64,000 bases of DNA from Paludibacteraceae bacterium (GTDB lineage: Bacteria > Bacteroidota > Bacteroidia > Bacteroidales > Paludibacteraceae), in NCBI GenBank assembly GCA_031292565.1, contig JARLGW010000008.1, positions 97,413-161,412 of the forward strand, read 5' to 3'. Under the pieces are notes generated by a model. The model was not told where the DNA came from. It made no database searches and was given only the letters and a program-made list of their open reading frames with translations. Shown here piece after piece: positions 54,201 through 61,722 of this stretch. Made by a program: the position numbers and the translations under genes. The number at the start of each line of letters is the position of its first letter. Positions within the stretch are counted from its first letter, which is position 1.

Positions 54201-54281
54201 TATAAAGCTGAACGAGAGATAGAATCCACTCACCAATATTAAGGCGATTGCAATCAGTCTAACAAATCCTTTGTTTTGCAT
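51255..54281 (-). CDS. secDF: Protein translocase SecDF fusion
   Basis: 1008 residues, a single SecD-SecF polypeptide. The SecD half has an N-terminal helix (about 7-25), LGLDLKGGMNVILEVSV, a periplasmic P1 region (about 50-480) with FNILRTRIDRFGVVQPNIQ and GRILVELPGV, then six helices. The SecF half starts near residue 690 with LISLFTPGQGLNEGIDFSGGRNYVVRF and has six helices with VIGYSINDTVVIFDRVRE. An extra Lys/Ala-rich low-complexity segment lies in P1 (about 255-325). The protein uses the proton motive force to pull exported proteins through SecYEG. Confidence 0.97.
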   Translation of the reverse strand: MQNKGFVRLIAIALILVSGFYLSFSFITNHYESNAEEYAKGNNAKYYTYLDSISSQKVWMGYTLKECREKEINLGLDLKGGMNVILEVSVPDLVKSLSDQNKSPNFNKAIEVAIQRQAHSQADYLTLFEQAYLEIDPNVRLSTIFSTFELKDKISLNSTNEQVMKVLRTEIDGSVSNSFNILRTRIDRFGVVQPNIQRLGNTGRILVELPGVKEPKRVRKLLQGTANLEFWETYELSEITQNLESVNKLLASINKTTKDSTAKDPSTAAASSKNTKQSAIDSLAAAMGGGKKAGTTANNKDAKQDKAKQEKENPLFSILQLNVQNGQVAPGAIVGVAHYTDTTKINHYFNLPQVKASLPHDLCFKWGVKALDEKEQYYQLYAIKVTNRDGKAPLQGDVVTDASTDFGQHSAYATVEMQMNTDGANIWSRLTEDNKGRSIAIVLDGYVYSAPRVNDKISGGRSEITGNFTVEEAKDLANVLKSGRMPAPVHIVQEDVVGPSLGQESIQSGFISFAIAFVLILVYMILYYGLIPGLVADTALFINVFLMMGILASFKSVLTLPGIAGIVLTLGVAVDTNVLIYERIREELKEGKNMRTAISEGYSRAFTAIIDTHITTLISGIILFTFGTGPIKGFATTLIIGIVASFMTGFILSRLIHEKISEREQASGQTFYTKLSRNWLQKNNLNIIGKRKYGYIISGTIILVSLISLFTPGQGLNEGIDFSGGRNYVVRFDKPVETQNVKLMLEGDFGKQSISVITIGSANQVRISTNYKINSTASTIDTEIEGKLYKSLKPLLKKNATMEEFIKTNIRSSQKVGPTVANDIKTSAIWALLISIIGIGLYIFIRYRDIAFALGGIASLAHDALVVIGVYSLLYKIMPFSLEIDQTFIAAILTVIGYSINDTVVIFDRVREYRRLYPKRETLHLLNDSINSTLSRTFSTTFTIFMVLLVIFLFGGETIRGFVFAMLVGTVTGVYSTLFIAVPTAYEVMKKEKRTTKGDEDVVVTKKK

Positions 54282-54330
54282 CTGAAAATTTAATTTTTAA
54301 AAGTTTAACTATGTTTTTTCAACCAAGGTG

Positions 54331-54338
54331 CAAATATA
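54331..54338 (-). promoter_or_regulatory. -7 promoter element for secDF
   Basis: The minus strand reads TATATTTG, an exact match, about 50 bases before the secDF ATG. No TTTG -33 box is evident at the standard spacing. Confidence 0.5.
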
Positions 54339-54411
54339 AATCTTTTTTTTCACTTTGGACGGTGAGGATTAATATTTCGCCTTGATTGTCAATATAAGCG
54401 ATTTTTTGTTT

Positions 54412-55875
54412 TCATTCTTTTGTAGGAATATTCGCCAACGTTTCTATCAAAAAATACCAGAATTTGAGCACCGAAGGTATATTTACCTTCTCGTCGGGCG
54501 AATGCGGATGGCAAACCGTGGGGCCGAAAGAAATCATATCCAACCGCGATTCAGTAGCACCTAAAATACCACATTCCAAACCGGCATGAATCACTTTCAC
54601 CACGGGCTCCTGACTCCATTTTTGTTGATAAATTTCTTTCATCTCTTTCAAGATGGGGGAATCAAAATTGGGTTGCCAGGCCGGGTATCCACCTACAAAT
54701 TCAACCTTTGCTCCGGCTAAAGAATATACACTCTCGAGCATGGAACATAATTCGTACTTTTTAGATTCGACAGCACTTCTTATCAAGTATTTTATGGTAA
54801 TCTTTTTTTCTTCCGTTTCAATAATGGCCAAATTATTGGATGTTTCTACCACGGAAGGAATTTGCGGGATATGACGAAAAACACCATTTGGTGCAGCATA
54901 AATAGCATTTATCAAATCGTCCTGCACCTCTTCGGGCAAAACGAATTCAGGCAGTGAAACCGTTTCCACATTTAAACGAATATTGCTTTCCAAGCCTTCA
55001 TATTCTTCATTGAACAAATCTTCGGTTTCGGATACCAAATCAATAATATCCTGTACCCCATCCGAAGGAACCGTAATAACGGCAAATGCTTCGCGAGGGA
55101 TGGCATTGCGCAGTGAACCTCCTGATATTGAAGCCAATCGAGCTTCATACTCGGCTACTGCAATTTTCAGGAACCGAATCATCAACTTATTGGCATTGGC
55201 TCTTTCCAACTGGATATCTAAGCCCGAATGCCCGCCTAACAAACCCGTAAGGCTTACTTTCAACGCCACATCGCCTTCCGGTAGTTCTTCTGGCATGAAT
55301 CGGAATGTAATATCGGCATCCATCCCACCGGCACAACCTACAAACAGTTCACCTTCTTCTTCCGAATCAAGGTTTAATAAAATATCGCCTTTTAGAAATC
55401 CTTTTTTAAGGCCGAAGGCTCCATACATGCCCGTTTCCTCATCCATAGTGAAGAATGCCTCAACAGGGCCATGCACCAAATCATTCGACTCCAAGACGGC
55501 TAATGCCGCGGCTACACCAATACCATTGTCAGCACCTAATGTAGTATCTTTTGCTTTTACCCAATCTCCGTCAACAAAAACCTGCAAAGGGTCTTTTTCA
55601 AAATCATGATCGATTCCCGTATTTTTTTGAGGAACCATATCCATGTGAGCCTGCAAAACAACAGGCTTCCGGTTCTCCATCCCAGCAGTGGCTGGTTTGC
55701 GTATAAGTACGTTGCCCGCCTCATCGGAGAGAGACTCCAATCCTAAATTCTTTCCAAAATCAACCAAAAATTGCCGCACTTTTTCCGTATGCCCCGATGG
55801 ACGTGGAATTTGGGTCAGCGAATAAAAATGCTGCCAAAGCGGTATTGGTTGAAGTGTATCAAATGGAGTATTCAT
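54412..55875 (-). CDS. pepD: Aminoacyl-histidine dipeptidase (PepD, M20C)
   Basis: 487 residues, close to the Escherichia coli enzyme length. Metal-binding motifs of the M20 family are seen: VVLQAHMDMVPQKN near residue 72, TLGADNGIGVAAALAVLE, the catalytic Glu in MDEETGMYGAFG, and the C-terminal PHSPDEKVNI. It hydrolyses Xaa-His and other dipeptides in the cytosol. It follows the GNAT gene by 23 bases. Confidence 0.95.
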   Translation of the reverse strand: MNTPFDTLQPIPLWQHFYSLTQIPRPSGHTEKVRQFLVDFGKNLGLESLSDEAGNVLIRKPATAGMENRKPVVLQAHMDMVPQKNTGIDHDFEKDPLQVFVDGDWVKAKDTTLGADNGIGVAAALAVLESNDLVHGPVEAFFTMDEETGMYGAFGLKKGFLKGDILLNLDSEEEGELFVGCAGGMDADITFRFMPEELPEGDVALKVSLTGLLGGHSGLDIQLERANANKLMIRFLKIAVAEYEARLASISGGSLRNAIPREAFAVITVPSDGVQDIIDLVSETEDLFNEEYEGLESNIRLNVETVSLPEFVLPEEVQDDLINAIYAAPNGVFRHIPQIPSVVETSNNLAIIETEEKKITIKYLIRSAVESKKYELCSMLESVYSLAGAKVEFVGGYPAWQPNFDSPILKEMKEIYQQKWSQEPVVKVIHAGLECGILGATESRLDMISFGPTVCHPHSPDEKVNIPSVLKFWYFLIETLANIPTKE

Positions 55876-55898
55876 TATTTTAAATATTCAGAGTCGTA

Positions 55899-57029
55899 TT
55901 ATAATTGTTTTATAAAAGCTCGTCTTTTTTTGTGATTTTCGTATTCAAAAGTACCCCACTGAGCCGTAATTTTTACATTGCTTTCCAGTTCAGGATTACT
56001 TTCGGCGTATTTAAAGCCACGCTTAATGTATTTAGGAATCAAATCGCCGAAAAGAAGCGAGATAGCTCCTTTATTTTGATAGGCAGGATGAATACCCACA
56101 ATGAGCAAATCGACCGTATCATTTTTCCCTTTCCTCAAGGCATTTAGCACGTGAATAATACCAAATGGCCATAAATAACCTTTAGCTTTACGAAGAGCTT
56201 TTGTTAAACTTGGAATGGACACCCCGAAGCCTACCACGTTATCATCCTTATCAACAATAAGCGAAAGTGTATCCAGGCAAATAAAGCTCAAATATATTTT
56301 CACATAATGGTTTATTTGCTTTTGAGTTAATGGCGAAGCACCATATAATTCGGAATAGCAAACATTCCACAAATCGAATACCTTTTGCCCGTAATTTTTC
56401 ACCAACTCTCTTCTACTTTTAAACTCTACCGACCGTAGTCCGTATTTCTGTTTAATAAGCTCCACACCCCGGCTAAAACGTTCGGGCATCTTGTCTGGCA
56501 CCGAAATAAGATATTCGTTCCAATCCACTTCTTTTACAAAACCCAATGCTTCAATATGCGAAGCATAATATGGATAATTGTATATGGTAGCCATAGTACT
56601 CATGCGATCGAAACCTTCGATAAGTAAACCTTCAAAATCCAAATCGGTAATACCGAGAGGGCCTACAATAGCCTCCATGCCTTTAGCTTTGAGCCAACTT
56701 TCGGCACTTTGAAATAGTGCCGCCGACACTTCACGGTCGTCGATAAAATCAACCCACCCAAAACGTCCATTCTTGTTATTTCCATGTTCGTTGGCCGAAT
56801 GATTGATAATGGCAGCAATACGTCCCACAATTTTCCCATCTTTATAAGCAAGAAAATATGCCGATTCACAAAAATCAAACGCGGGATTTTTCTTTCTATC
56901 CAAAGTAACCAATTCGTCCGCCGTAAGTTTTGGAGCAGCGTATTCATTACCTTTATATAGCTCTAAACTAAATTTGATAAAACGCTTCAAATCTTTCTTA
57001 GAAAGGACTTCTTTTATTTCAACAGACAT
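55899..57029 (-). CDS. GNAT-like N-acetyltransferase of unknown substrate
   Basis: 376 residues. An N-terminal acetyltransferase-like part contains YFLAYKDGKIVGRIAAIINH and GRFGWVDFIDDREVSAALFQSAESWLKAKG, followed by GPLGITDLDFEGLLIEGF. A second half has VVGFGVSIPSLTKALRKAKG and LLIVGIHPAYQNKGAISLLFGD, the acetyl-CoA loop. This two-module family is widespread in Bacteroidota; no reaction is known. It heads the unit with pepD and is divergent from nfnA. Confidence 0.8.
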   Translation of the reverse strand: MSVEIKEVLSKKDLKRFIKFSLELYKGNEYAAPKLTADELVTLDRKKNPAFDFCESAYFLAYKDGKIVGRIAAIINHSANEHGNNKNGRFGWVDFIDDREVSAALFQSAESWLKAKGMEAIVGPLGITDLDFEGLLIEGFDRMSTMATIYNYPYYASHIEALGFVKEVDWNEYLISVPDKMPERFSRGVELIKQKYGLRSVEFKSRRELVKNYGQKVFDLWNVCYSELYGASPLTQKQINHYVKIYLSFICLDTLSLIVDKDDNVVGFGVSIPSLTKALRKAKGYLWPFGIIHVLNALRKGKNDTVDLLIVGIHPAYQNKGAISLLFGDLIPKYIKRGFKYAESNPELESNVKITAQWGTFEYENHKKRRAFIKQL

Positions 57030-57096
57030 AAGTTTCTTTTTATTTCAGAGTGCAAAGAAATAGAAAAAAAATGACTTATAATGCTTTTATTAAATA

Positions 57097-57128
57097 TTTG
57101 CTAGTGAATATGAATTAGTGTACATTTG
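57097..57128 (+). promoter_or_regulatory. Promoter for nfnAB (TTTG, N20, TACATTTG)
   Basis: TTTG (57097-57100) and TACATTTG (57121-57128) are separated by 20 bases, a complete Bacteroidota promoter 33 bases before the ATG at 57162. Confidence 0.75.
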
Positions 57129-57161
57129 CTCTATTCTTTTAAAAATCTTTGAGAAAACACT

Positions 57162-57977
57162 ATGAATAAAATCGTTAAAAAAGAACAGTTTTCAGCCAAT
57201 GTCGTGCGTTTGGATATTGAAGCTCCACTAATTGCCAAATCACGCAAGGCAGGACATTTTGTAATGGTAAAGGTGGACGAACATGGAGAACGAATTCCGT
57301 TGACTATAGCCTCATCGGACGTAGAAAAAGGTACTATCACTTTGGTGATACAAAACGTAGGGCGTTCTTCCGCAAAACTCTGTGCTTTGAACGAAGGAGA
57401 TTATATTGCTCACGTGGTAGGTCCCTTGGGAAAAGCAACTCACATTGAGAATTTCGGCACCGTGGTTTGTGCTTGCGGAGGTGTAGGCACCGCCCCTATG
57501 CTTCCTATCGTGGAGGCACTGAAAAAAGCCGGCAACAAGGTAATTACCGTGCTGGCTGCCCGAACGAAAGATTTAATCATTTTGGAAGAACAAATGCGCC
57601 AATTCTCTGATGAAGTTATTATCATGACTGATGATGGATCTTCTGGAAAAAAGGGATTGGTTACTAACGGCGTAGAAGAAGTAATAAATAGAGAAAAAGT
57701 AGATATGTGTGTTACTATCGGCCCAGCTATCATGATGAAATTTGTTTCTCTTTTAACGAAAAAATACGAGATACCTACCGTGGCTTCGTTGAACACCATC
57801 ATGGTGGACGGAACGGGTATGTGTGGAGCCTGCCGTGTAACAGTGGGTGGCAAAACCAAATTTGTTTGTGTTGATGGCCCCGAATTTGATGCACACCAGG
57901 TAGATTTCGACCAAATGATAAACCGTTTGGGGGCCTATAAAGAAATAGAAAAAGAAGAAAACTGTAAAGCCATTTAA
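57162..57977 (+). CDS. NfnA-type ferredoxin:NADP+ oxidoreductase subunit (FAD/NAD-binding, 2Fe-2S)
   Basis: 271 residues. A ferredoxin-reductase-like FAD domain (about 1-95, with RIPLTIASSDVEKGTITLV) is followed by an NAD-binding domain starting CACGGVGTAPMLPIVEALKK near residue 105. The C-terminus has a [2Fe-2S] cysteine cluster (GTGMCGACRVTVGGKTKFVCVDGPEFDAH). With the next gene it forms NfnAB, an electron-bifurcating transhydrogenase linking NADH, ferredoxin and NADPH. The partner starts 11 bases downstream. Confidence 0.9.
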   Translation: MNKIVKKEQFSANVVRLDIEAPLIAKSRKAGHFVMVKVDEHGERIPLTIASSDVEKGTITLVIQNVGRSSAKLCALNEGDYIAHVVGPLGKATHIENFGTVVCACGGVGTAPMLPIVEALKKAGNKVITVLAARTKDLIILEEQMRQFSDEVIIMTDDGSSGKKGLVTNGVEEVINREKVDMCVTIGPAIMMKFVSLLTKKYEIPTVASLNTIMVDGTGMCGACRVTVGGKTKFVCVDGPEFDAHQVDFDQMINRLGAYKEIEKEENCKAI

Positions 57978-57988
57978 AATATAAAAAT

Positions 57989-59437
57989 ATGTCTGAAGAT
58001 AGAACTGCTAACTGGCGGGAAGAATTACGAAAAAGCATCAAGGCTAAAGATCGCATGGCTATAGAAAGAGTACACATGAACGAACTCGACCCTACTTATC
58101 GTAGCCACAATAGAGAAGAAGTAAATCAAGGATTAACCGCCGAACAAGCATTAGAGGAAGCACAACGTTGCATTGATTGCGCCGATCCGTCGTGCATAAA
58201 AGGGTGCCCTGTAAACATTAATATTCCGGGATTTATCAAAAATATAGAAAGAGGTGAATTTCTTGAAGCTGCCAAAGTGCTGAAAGAAACCAGTGCCCTA
58301 CCAGCGGTTTGCGGACGTGTATGCCCACAGGAAACCCAGTGTGAAGAAAGATGTATTCACCTAAAAACCGGTAAAAAACCGGTTGCCATAGGTTATCTGG
58401 AACGATTCGCGGCCGATTACGAACGTGAAAGCGGCAAGATGTCGATCCCCGAATGCGCACCTGCCAACGGAATTAAGATGGGCATTATAGGTTCCGGCCC
58501 TGCCGGGCTGGCCTGCGCGGGCGACTTGGCAAAACAGGGATATGACGTTACCGTTTTTGAAGCGCTTCACGAGATTGGAGGCGTATTAAAATACGGTATT
58601 CCCGAATTCCGCTTACCAAACGTGATAGTGGATGTGGAAATTGACAATTTACGCAAAATGGGTGTGAAATTTATTACGGATTGCATTATAGGAAAAACCA
58701 TCACCACGGATGACTTGAAAGCTGAAGGATACAAATGTTTCTTCGTGGCCAGTGGAGCAGGATTGCCTCGATTTATGAATATCCCGGGCGAAAACCTGAT
58801 AAATGTACTATCCTCCAACGAATACCTAACCCGCGTTAACCTGATGGATGCGGCAAACCCAGACTCGGACACCCCCGTGTTCTTCGGTAAAAAAGTGGCT
58901 ATCGTGGGAGGCGGAAACACGGCTATGGACTCTGTGCGCACGGCTCTTCGGTTGGGTGCAGAAAAGGCCATGATCGTATATCGGCGTTCGGAAGAAGAAA
59001 TGCCTGCCCGTATAGAAGAAGTGAAGCATGCCAAAGAAGAAGGCGTTCAATTCCTCACCCTACACAACCCGATTGAATATATCGGGGACGAAAGAAGTCG
59101 CGTAAAACAAATGAAATTACAAAAAATGACCTTGGGCGAACCCGATGCATCAGGTCGCCGCAGCCCGGTGGAAATTCCGGGAGCCATTGATACTATAGAT
59201 GTAGATATGGTTATTGTAGCCATCGGTGTTTCACCAAACCCTTTGGTGCCAAGCTCCATCCAAGGGCTGCAAGTAAGCAAATGGGGCACCATCGTGGTAA
59301 AGGAAAATATGCAATCAGCCGAAATACCTACCATCTTTGCCGGAGGCGACATCGTACGGGGTGGAGCAACCGTTATTCTTGCCATGGGCGATGGGCGTAA
59401 AGCTGCTGCCGCCATGCACGAATTTGCACAAAAATAA
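57989..59437 (+). CDS. gltA: NfnB-type subunit / homotetrameric NADPH glutamate synthase small-chain-like oxidoreductase
   Basis: 482 residues. The N-terminal [4Fe-4S] domain has Cys clusters CIDCADPSCIKGCPV near residue 57 and CGRVCPQETQCEERC near residue 110. Two Rossmann units follow: FAD site MGIIGSGPAGLACAGDLAKQG near 170 and NADP site AIVGGGNTAMDSVRTALRLG near 308, with the C-terminal IFAGGDIVRGGATVILAMGDGRKAA. The name gltA is used for such proteins, but pairing with an NfnA-type subunit indicates transhydrogenase activity. A strong terminator follows. Confidence 0.93.
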   Translation: MSEDRTANWREELRKSIKAKDRMAIERVHMNELDPTYRSHNREEVNQGLTAEQALEEAQRCIDCADPSCIKGCPVNINIPGFIKNIERGEFLEAAKVLKETSALPAVCGRVCPQETQCEERCIHLKTGKKPVAIGYLERFAADYERESGKMSIPECAPANGIKMGIIGSGPAGLACAGDLAKQGYDVTVFEALHEIGGVLKYGIPEFRLPNVIVDVEIDNLRKMGVKFITDCIIGKTITTDDLKAEGYKCFFVASGAGLPRFMNIPGENLINVLSSNEYLTRVNLMDAANPDSDTPVFFGKKVAIVGGGNTAMDSVRTALRLGAEKAMIVYRRSEEEMPARIEEVKHAKEEGVQFLTLHNPIEYIGDERSRVKQMKLQKMTLGEPDASGRRSPVEIPGAIDTIDVDMVIVAIGVSPNPLVPSSIQGLQVSKWGTIVVKENMQSAEIPTIFAGGDIVRGGATVILAMGDGRKAAAAMHEFAQK

Positions 59438-59452
59438 TTAACCCATAATTTT

Positions 59453-59497
59453 TTAAAGAGGGAGTAACGAATTTACTATTCATTACTCCCTCTTTAA
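59453..59497. terminator. Strong terminator after nfnAB
   Basis: TTAAAGAGGGAGTAA (59453-59467) pairs perfectly with TTACTCCCTCTTTAA (59483-59497), and GAAT/ATTC extend the stem inside. It closes the housekeeping part of the window before the accessory cluster. Confidence 0.88.
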
Positions 59498-59984
59498 TTT
59501 TCATCCGCCATAACGATTGCAATAGATTTGTTATGTACTTTACATTTCTACATGTTTTGTTTTTTTAACATTACAAACAAATCGCTGATTCCACTTTAAA
59601 TAAAGCATTTGGAGAAATATTTAAAATATTTATCCGTCTCAAGCCACGACCTTCCGATTGTATTTAACTTTTTTTGATTACATTTGTTTTCTTATACAAT
59701 TTGGGGGTGTTTTCGTGTTTTTTAAAAAAGATAGAAGATGAATTGTATAAATAGCTGAAATCCAATCTAAAGAACCTTATAATCAACTTACAGACTTAAT
59801 AGATACCTTTTTATAGAGTTTTCAATGAGAAAAAAGGAGAATTTATTAGATATAAAAAAGAGCAAGCTGATTTAAACAATCAGACATTTTCATTGTTATT
59901 TAATTATTTGTAAATAATTAGTATTTATAAATAATTATTATATAACTATCGTTTGTGTTTTACTTGTTTAAAAAGAGGAAAATT
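59498..59984 (+). other. A+T-rich 487-base leader/intergenic region before the accessory cluster
   Basis: No intact gene of ordinary length is seen. A -7 element lies at 59679-59686. Downstream there is a 16-codon ORF at 59825-59875 (MRKKENLLDIKKSKLI) and, in two other frames, peptide-like stretches (NQLTDLIDTFL ending near 59816, then NEKKGEFIRYKKEQADLNN to 59913) that could be one short gene broken by a frameshift. The last 60 bases are almost pure A/T. It may be a long regulatory leader, a decayed gene, or both. Confidence 0.5.
59679..59686 (+). promoter_or_regulatory. -7 promoter element upstream of the accessory cluster
   Basis: TACATTTG matches TAnnTTTG, with an ATTG at 59657-59660 at about -33 distance. 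If used, the transcript has a leader of nearly 300 bases before the methyltransferase ATG. Confidence 0.45.
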
Positions 59985-60986
59985 ATGAATAGAAAAATTA
60001 TTATCGACTCGGTTGATAAGCTACTAAATTGCAAAGACGATTTTAAGCAGATGAGAGAATCAACTCATCAGCTTTATCAAATCTTCAGCCACATTACAGG
60101 TATAAATATCAACGACCAAAATCTGGACAAAGATATTATGCTTCCCGAAGGAAAAGCCATTTCATCTGTTAGTGCAGCTCATTGCCTGTTAGAAATGAAA
60201 CGAACCGCTTCTTTTCTTAGAGGAATACAAAAAGCCATCACGCTAAAACTAGAACAAAGAGGAAAAGATCCCATCCGAATACTCTATGCAGGCACTGGTC
60301 CTTATGGAACATTAGTTATTCCACTACTATTATTATACAAACCGGAAGAAATTTGTGTTGACTTGATTGATATAAACCCTCAATCGCTGAATGCATTGAA
60401 AAAGATAATCAATGCGCTGGAATTAAATAAATACATAGGGAACAGCTATTGTTTGGATGCAGCTACATTTACCTGCACCCGGCAATATGATATTGCGATT
60501 TCGGAAACCATGCAGTCATGCCTGAAAAAGGAACCACAAGTTGCCATCATGCAAAACCTGATTCCACAACTCAAAAGTGACGCTGTTTTTATCCCGGAAG
60601 AAATTTCGATAGATGCGGCTCTTTGCAACCCACGAATGGAAATGGACAGACTCTTCTTCAGACTTGGCATACAAATGCCTTTTCAACGAATATCATTAGG
60701 AAACATATTCAAAGTAAACAAACAAACGCTGAATACAGAATCAATGAAAAAAACTATTGAGATTCAGGAAAATTACACAGAATTTCCTGAATTAAAATTA
60801 TATACGACCATAAAAGTTTTTGATGATGAAGTTTTGGGCGAAAACGAATCGAGCATAACCATGCCTATCCGGTTTTACAATTTCAAGGATAAAGAAGCTG
60901 CCACACAAATAAAATTTTGGTACACGCAAGGGACAAATCCGATGATTGAAAGCGAAACGGTAAAAATACATGAAATGGTACTCTAA
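59985..60986 (+). CDS. Class I methyltransferase with PRMT-like double-E motif
   Basis: 333 residues from the ATG at 59985 (an in-frame GTG at 59955 is less likely). An N-terminal helical part (1-90) precedes SAM motif I, RILYAGTGPYGTLVIPLL near residues 98-115, and the acidic strand CVDLIDINPQSLNAL. Residues 173-183 read SETMQSCLKKE, which fits the SExMxxxLxxE double-E loop of protein arginine methyltransferases (Glu174, Glu183), and AVFIPEEISIDAALCNP resembles the strand leading into the PRMT beta-barrel. The PRMT THW segment appears as YTQG near residue 314. Function and substrate are unknown. Confidence 0.72.
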   Translation: MNRKIIIDSVDKLLNCKDDFKQMRESTHQLYQIFSHITGININDQNLDKDIMLPEGKAISSVSAAHCLLEMKRTASFLRGIQKAITLKLEQRGKDPIRILYAGTGPYGTLVIPLLLLYKPEEICVDLIDINPQSLNALKKIINALELNKYIGNSYCLDAATFTCTRQYDIAISETMQSCLKKEPQVAIMQNLIPQLKSDAVFIPEEISIDAALCNPRMEMDRLFFRLGIQMPFQRISLGNIFKVNKQTLNTESMKKTIEIQENYTEFPELKLYTTIKVFDDEVLGENESSITMPIRFYNFKDKEAATQIKFWYTQGTNPMIESETVKIHEMVL

Positions 60987-61042
60987 CCGCTAACGTTTCT
61001 TATTTAATTAAATATTATGTTTCACTTTAAAACTTTAAGATT

Positions 61043-61669
61043 ATGGATCCAATTTTAGGGCAAATTACGCTTTGGCCAGTAAACTTCATTCCACAAGACT
61101 GGGCTGCTTGTAACGGTCAGTTATTAAACATCAATGCTAACACAGCCTTGTATTCTCTTTTAGGTACATTTTTTGGCGGCGATGCCAAAAACACGTTCGG
61201 GTTACCCGACTTCAGAGGAAGAGCTCCTATTGGTGTAGGCCAACTTCATTACAGTTCCAGCATGGTCGGACAAACATATACGTTCGCCCAATTTGGAGGG
61301 ACAGAAGCTGGAACCGCTACGTTGACCCAAGCTAACTTACCAGCGCATATCCATGCCGCCGTTGCAGATTTTACGGGAGTTTCGGTTACCATTTACGCCA
61401 GCAATGCAGGGGGTACAGACAATGTTCCAGGCACCAATAACTCCACAACATTGGCCGCGTGTATGAACGGACGTAGTGCTGGTTATGCTATATACAACAG
61501 CCAAACGCCAAACACTGCATTAAAAGCCAATGCAGCTATTACAGGTACGCCTACTGTAGCTATCGGGGCAACTGGAAACGGGGCTCCTTTTCAATTTGAC
61601 AACAGAAGCCCTTATTTGCCAATAAACTTTATTTTAGCCACGGTAGGCATTTATCCTACAAGAAGTTAA
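61043..61669 (+). CDS. Tail-collar domain (Mdp-type) protein
   Basis: 208 residues, no signal peptide. The collar domain is at the N-terminus: GQITLWPVNFIPQDWAACNG, LLGTFFGGDAKNTFGLPDFRGRAPIG near residues 35-62, and GGTEAGTATLTQANLPAHIHA near 90-110. The rest is Gly/Ala/Thr/Asn rich and ends SPYLPINFILATVGIYPTRS. The family includes phage tail fibre collars and the microcystin-dependent proteins MdpA/B. No other phage gene is near. It lies 56 bases after the methyltransferase gene. Confidence 0.9.
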   Translation: MDPILGQITLWPVNFIPQDWAACNGQLLNINANTALYSLLGTFFGGDAKNTFGLPDFRGRAPIGVGQLHYSSSMVGQTYTFAQFGGTEAGTATLTQANLPAHIHAAVADFTGVSVTIYASNAGGTDNVPGTNNSTTLAACMNGRSAGYAIYNSQTPNTALKANAAITGTPTVAIGATGNGAPFQFDNRSPYLPINFILATVGIYPTRS

Positions 61670-61681
61670 ATATTAAAATAT

Positions 61682-61706
61682 GCAGCCGGTAATAAAAACC
61701 GGCTGC
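61682..61706 (+). other. Intercistronic hairpin without T tract
   Basis: GCAGCCGGT (61682-61690) pairs perfectly with ACCGGCTGC (61698-61706) around AATAAAA. The following sequence TAAATTC is not a T run, so full termination is doubtful. It may stabilise the collar mRNA or lower expression of the next gene, whose ATG is 17 bases away. Confidence 0.65.
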
Positions 61707-61722
61707 TAAATTCAAAAAGTCG

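Noticed and set aside
54983..55609. 208-codon open frame on the plus strand opposite pepD
   Set aside because: It lies wholly inside pepD in antisense. Its Ser/Pro-rich composition is what reverse translation of that gene gives, and it has no promoter or recognisable family.
61043..61669. Prophage remnant indicated by a tail-collar protein
   Set aside because: No capsid, portal, terminase, baseplate, lysis or integrase genes and no attachment repeats are visible. Collar-domain proteins of the Mdp type occur outside phages.
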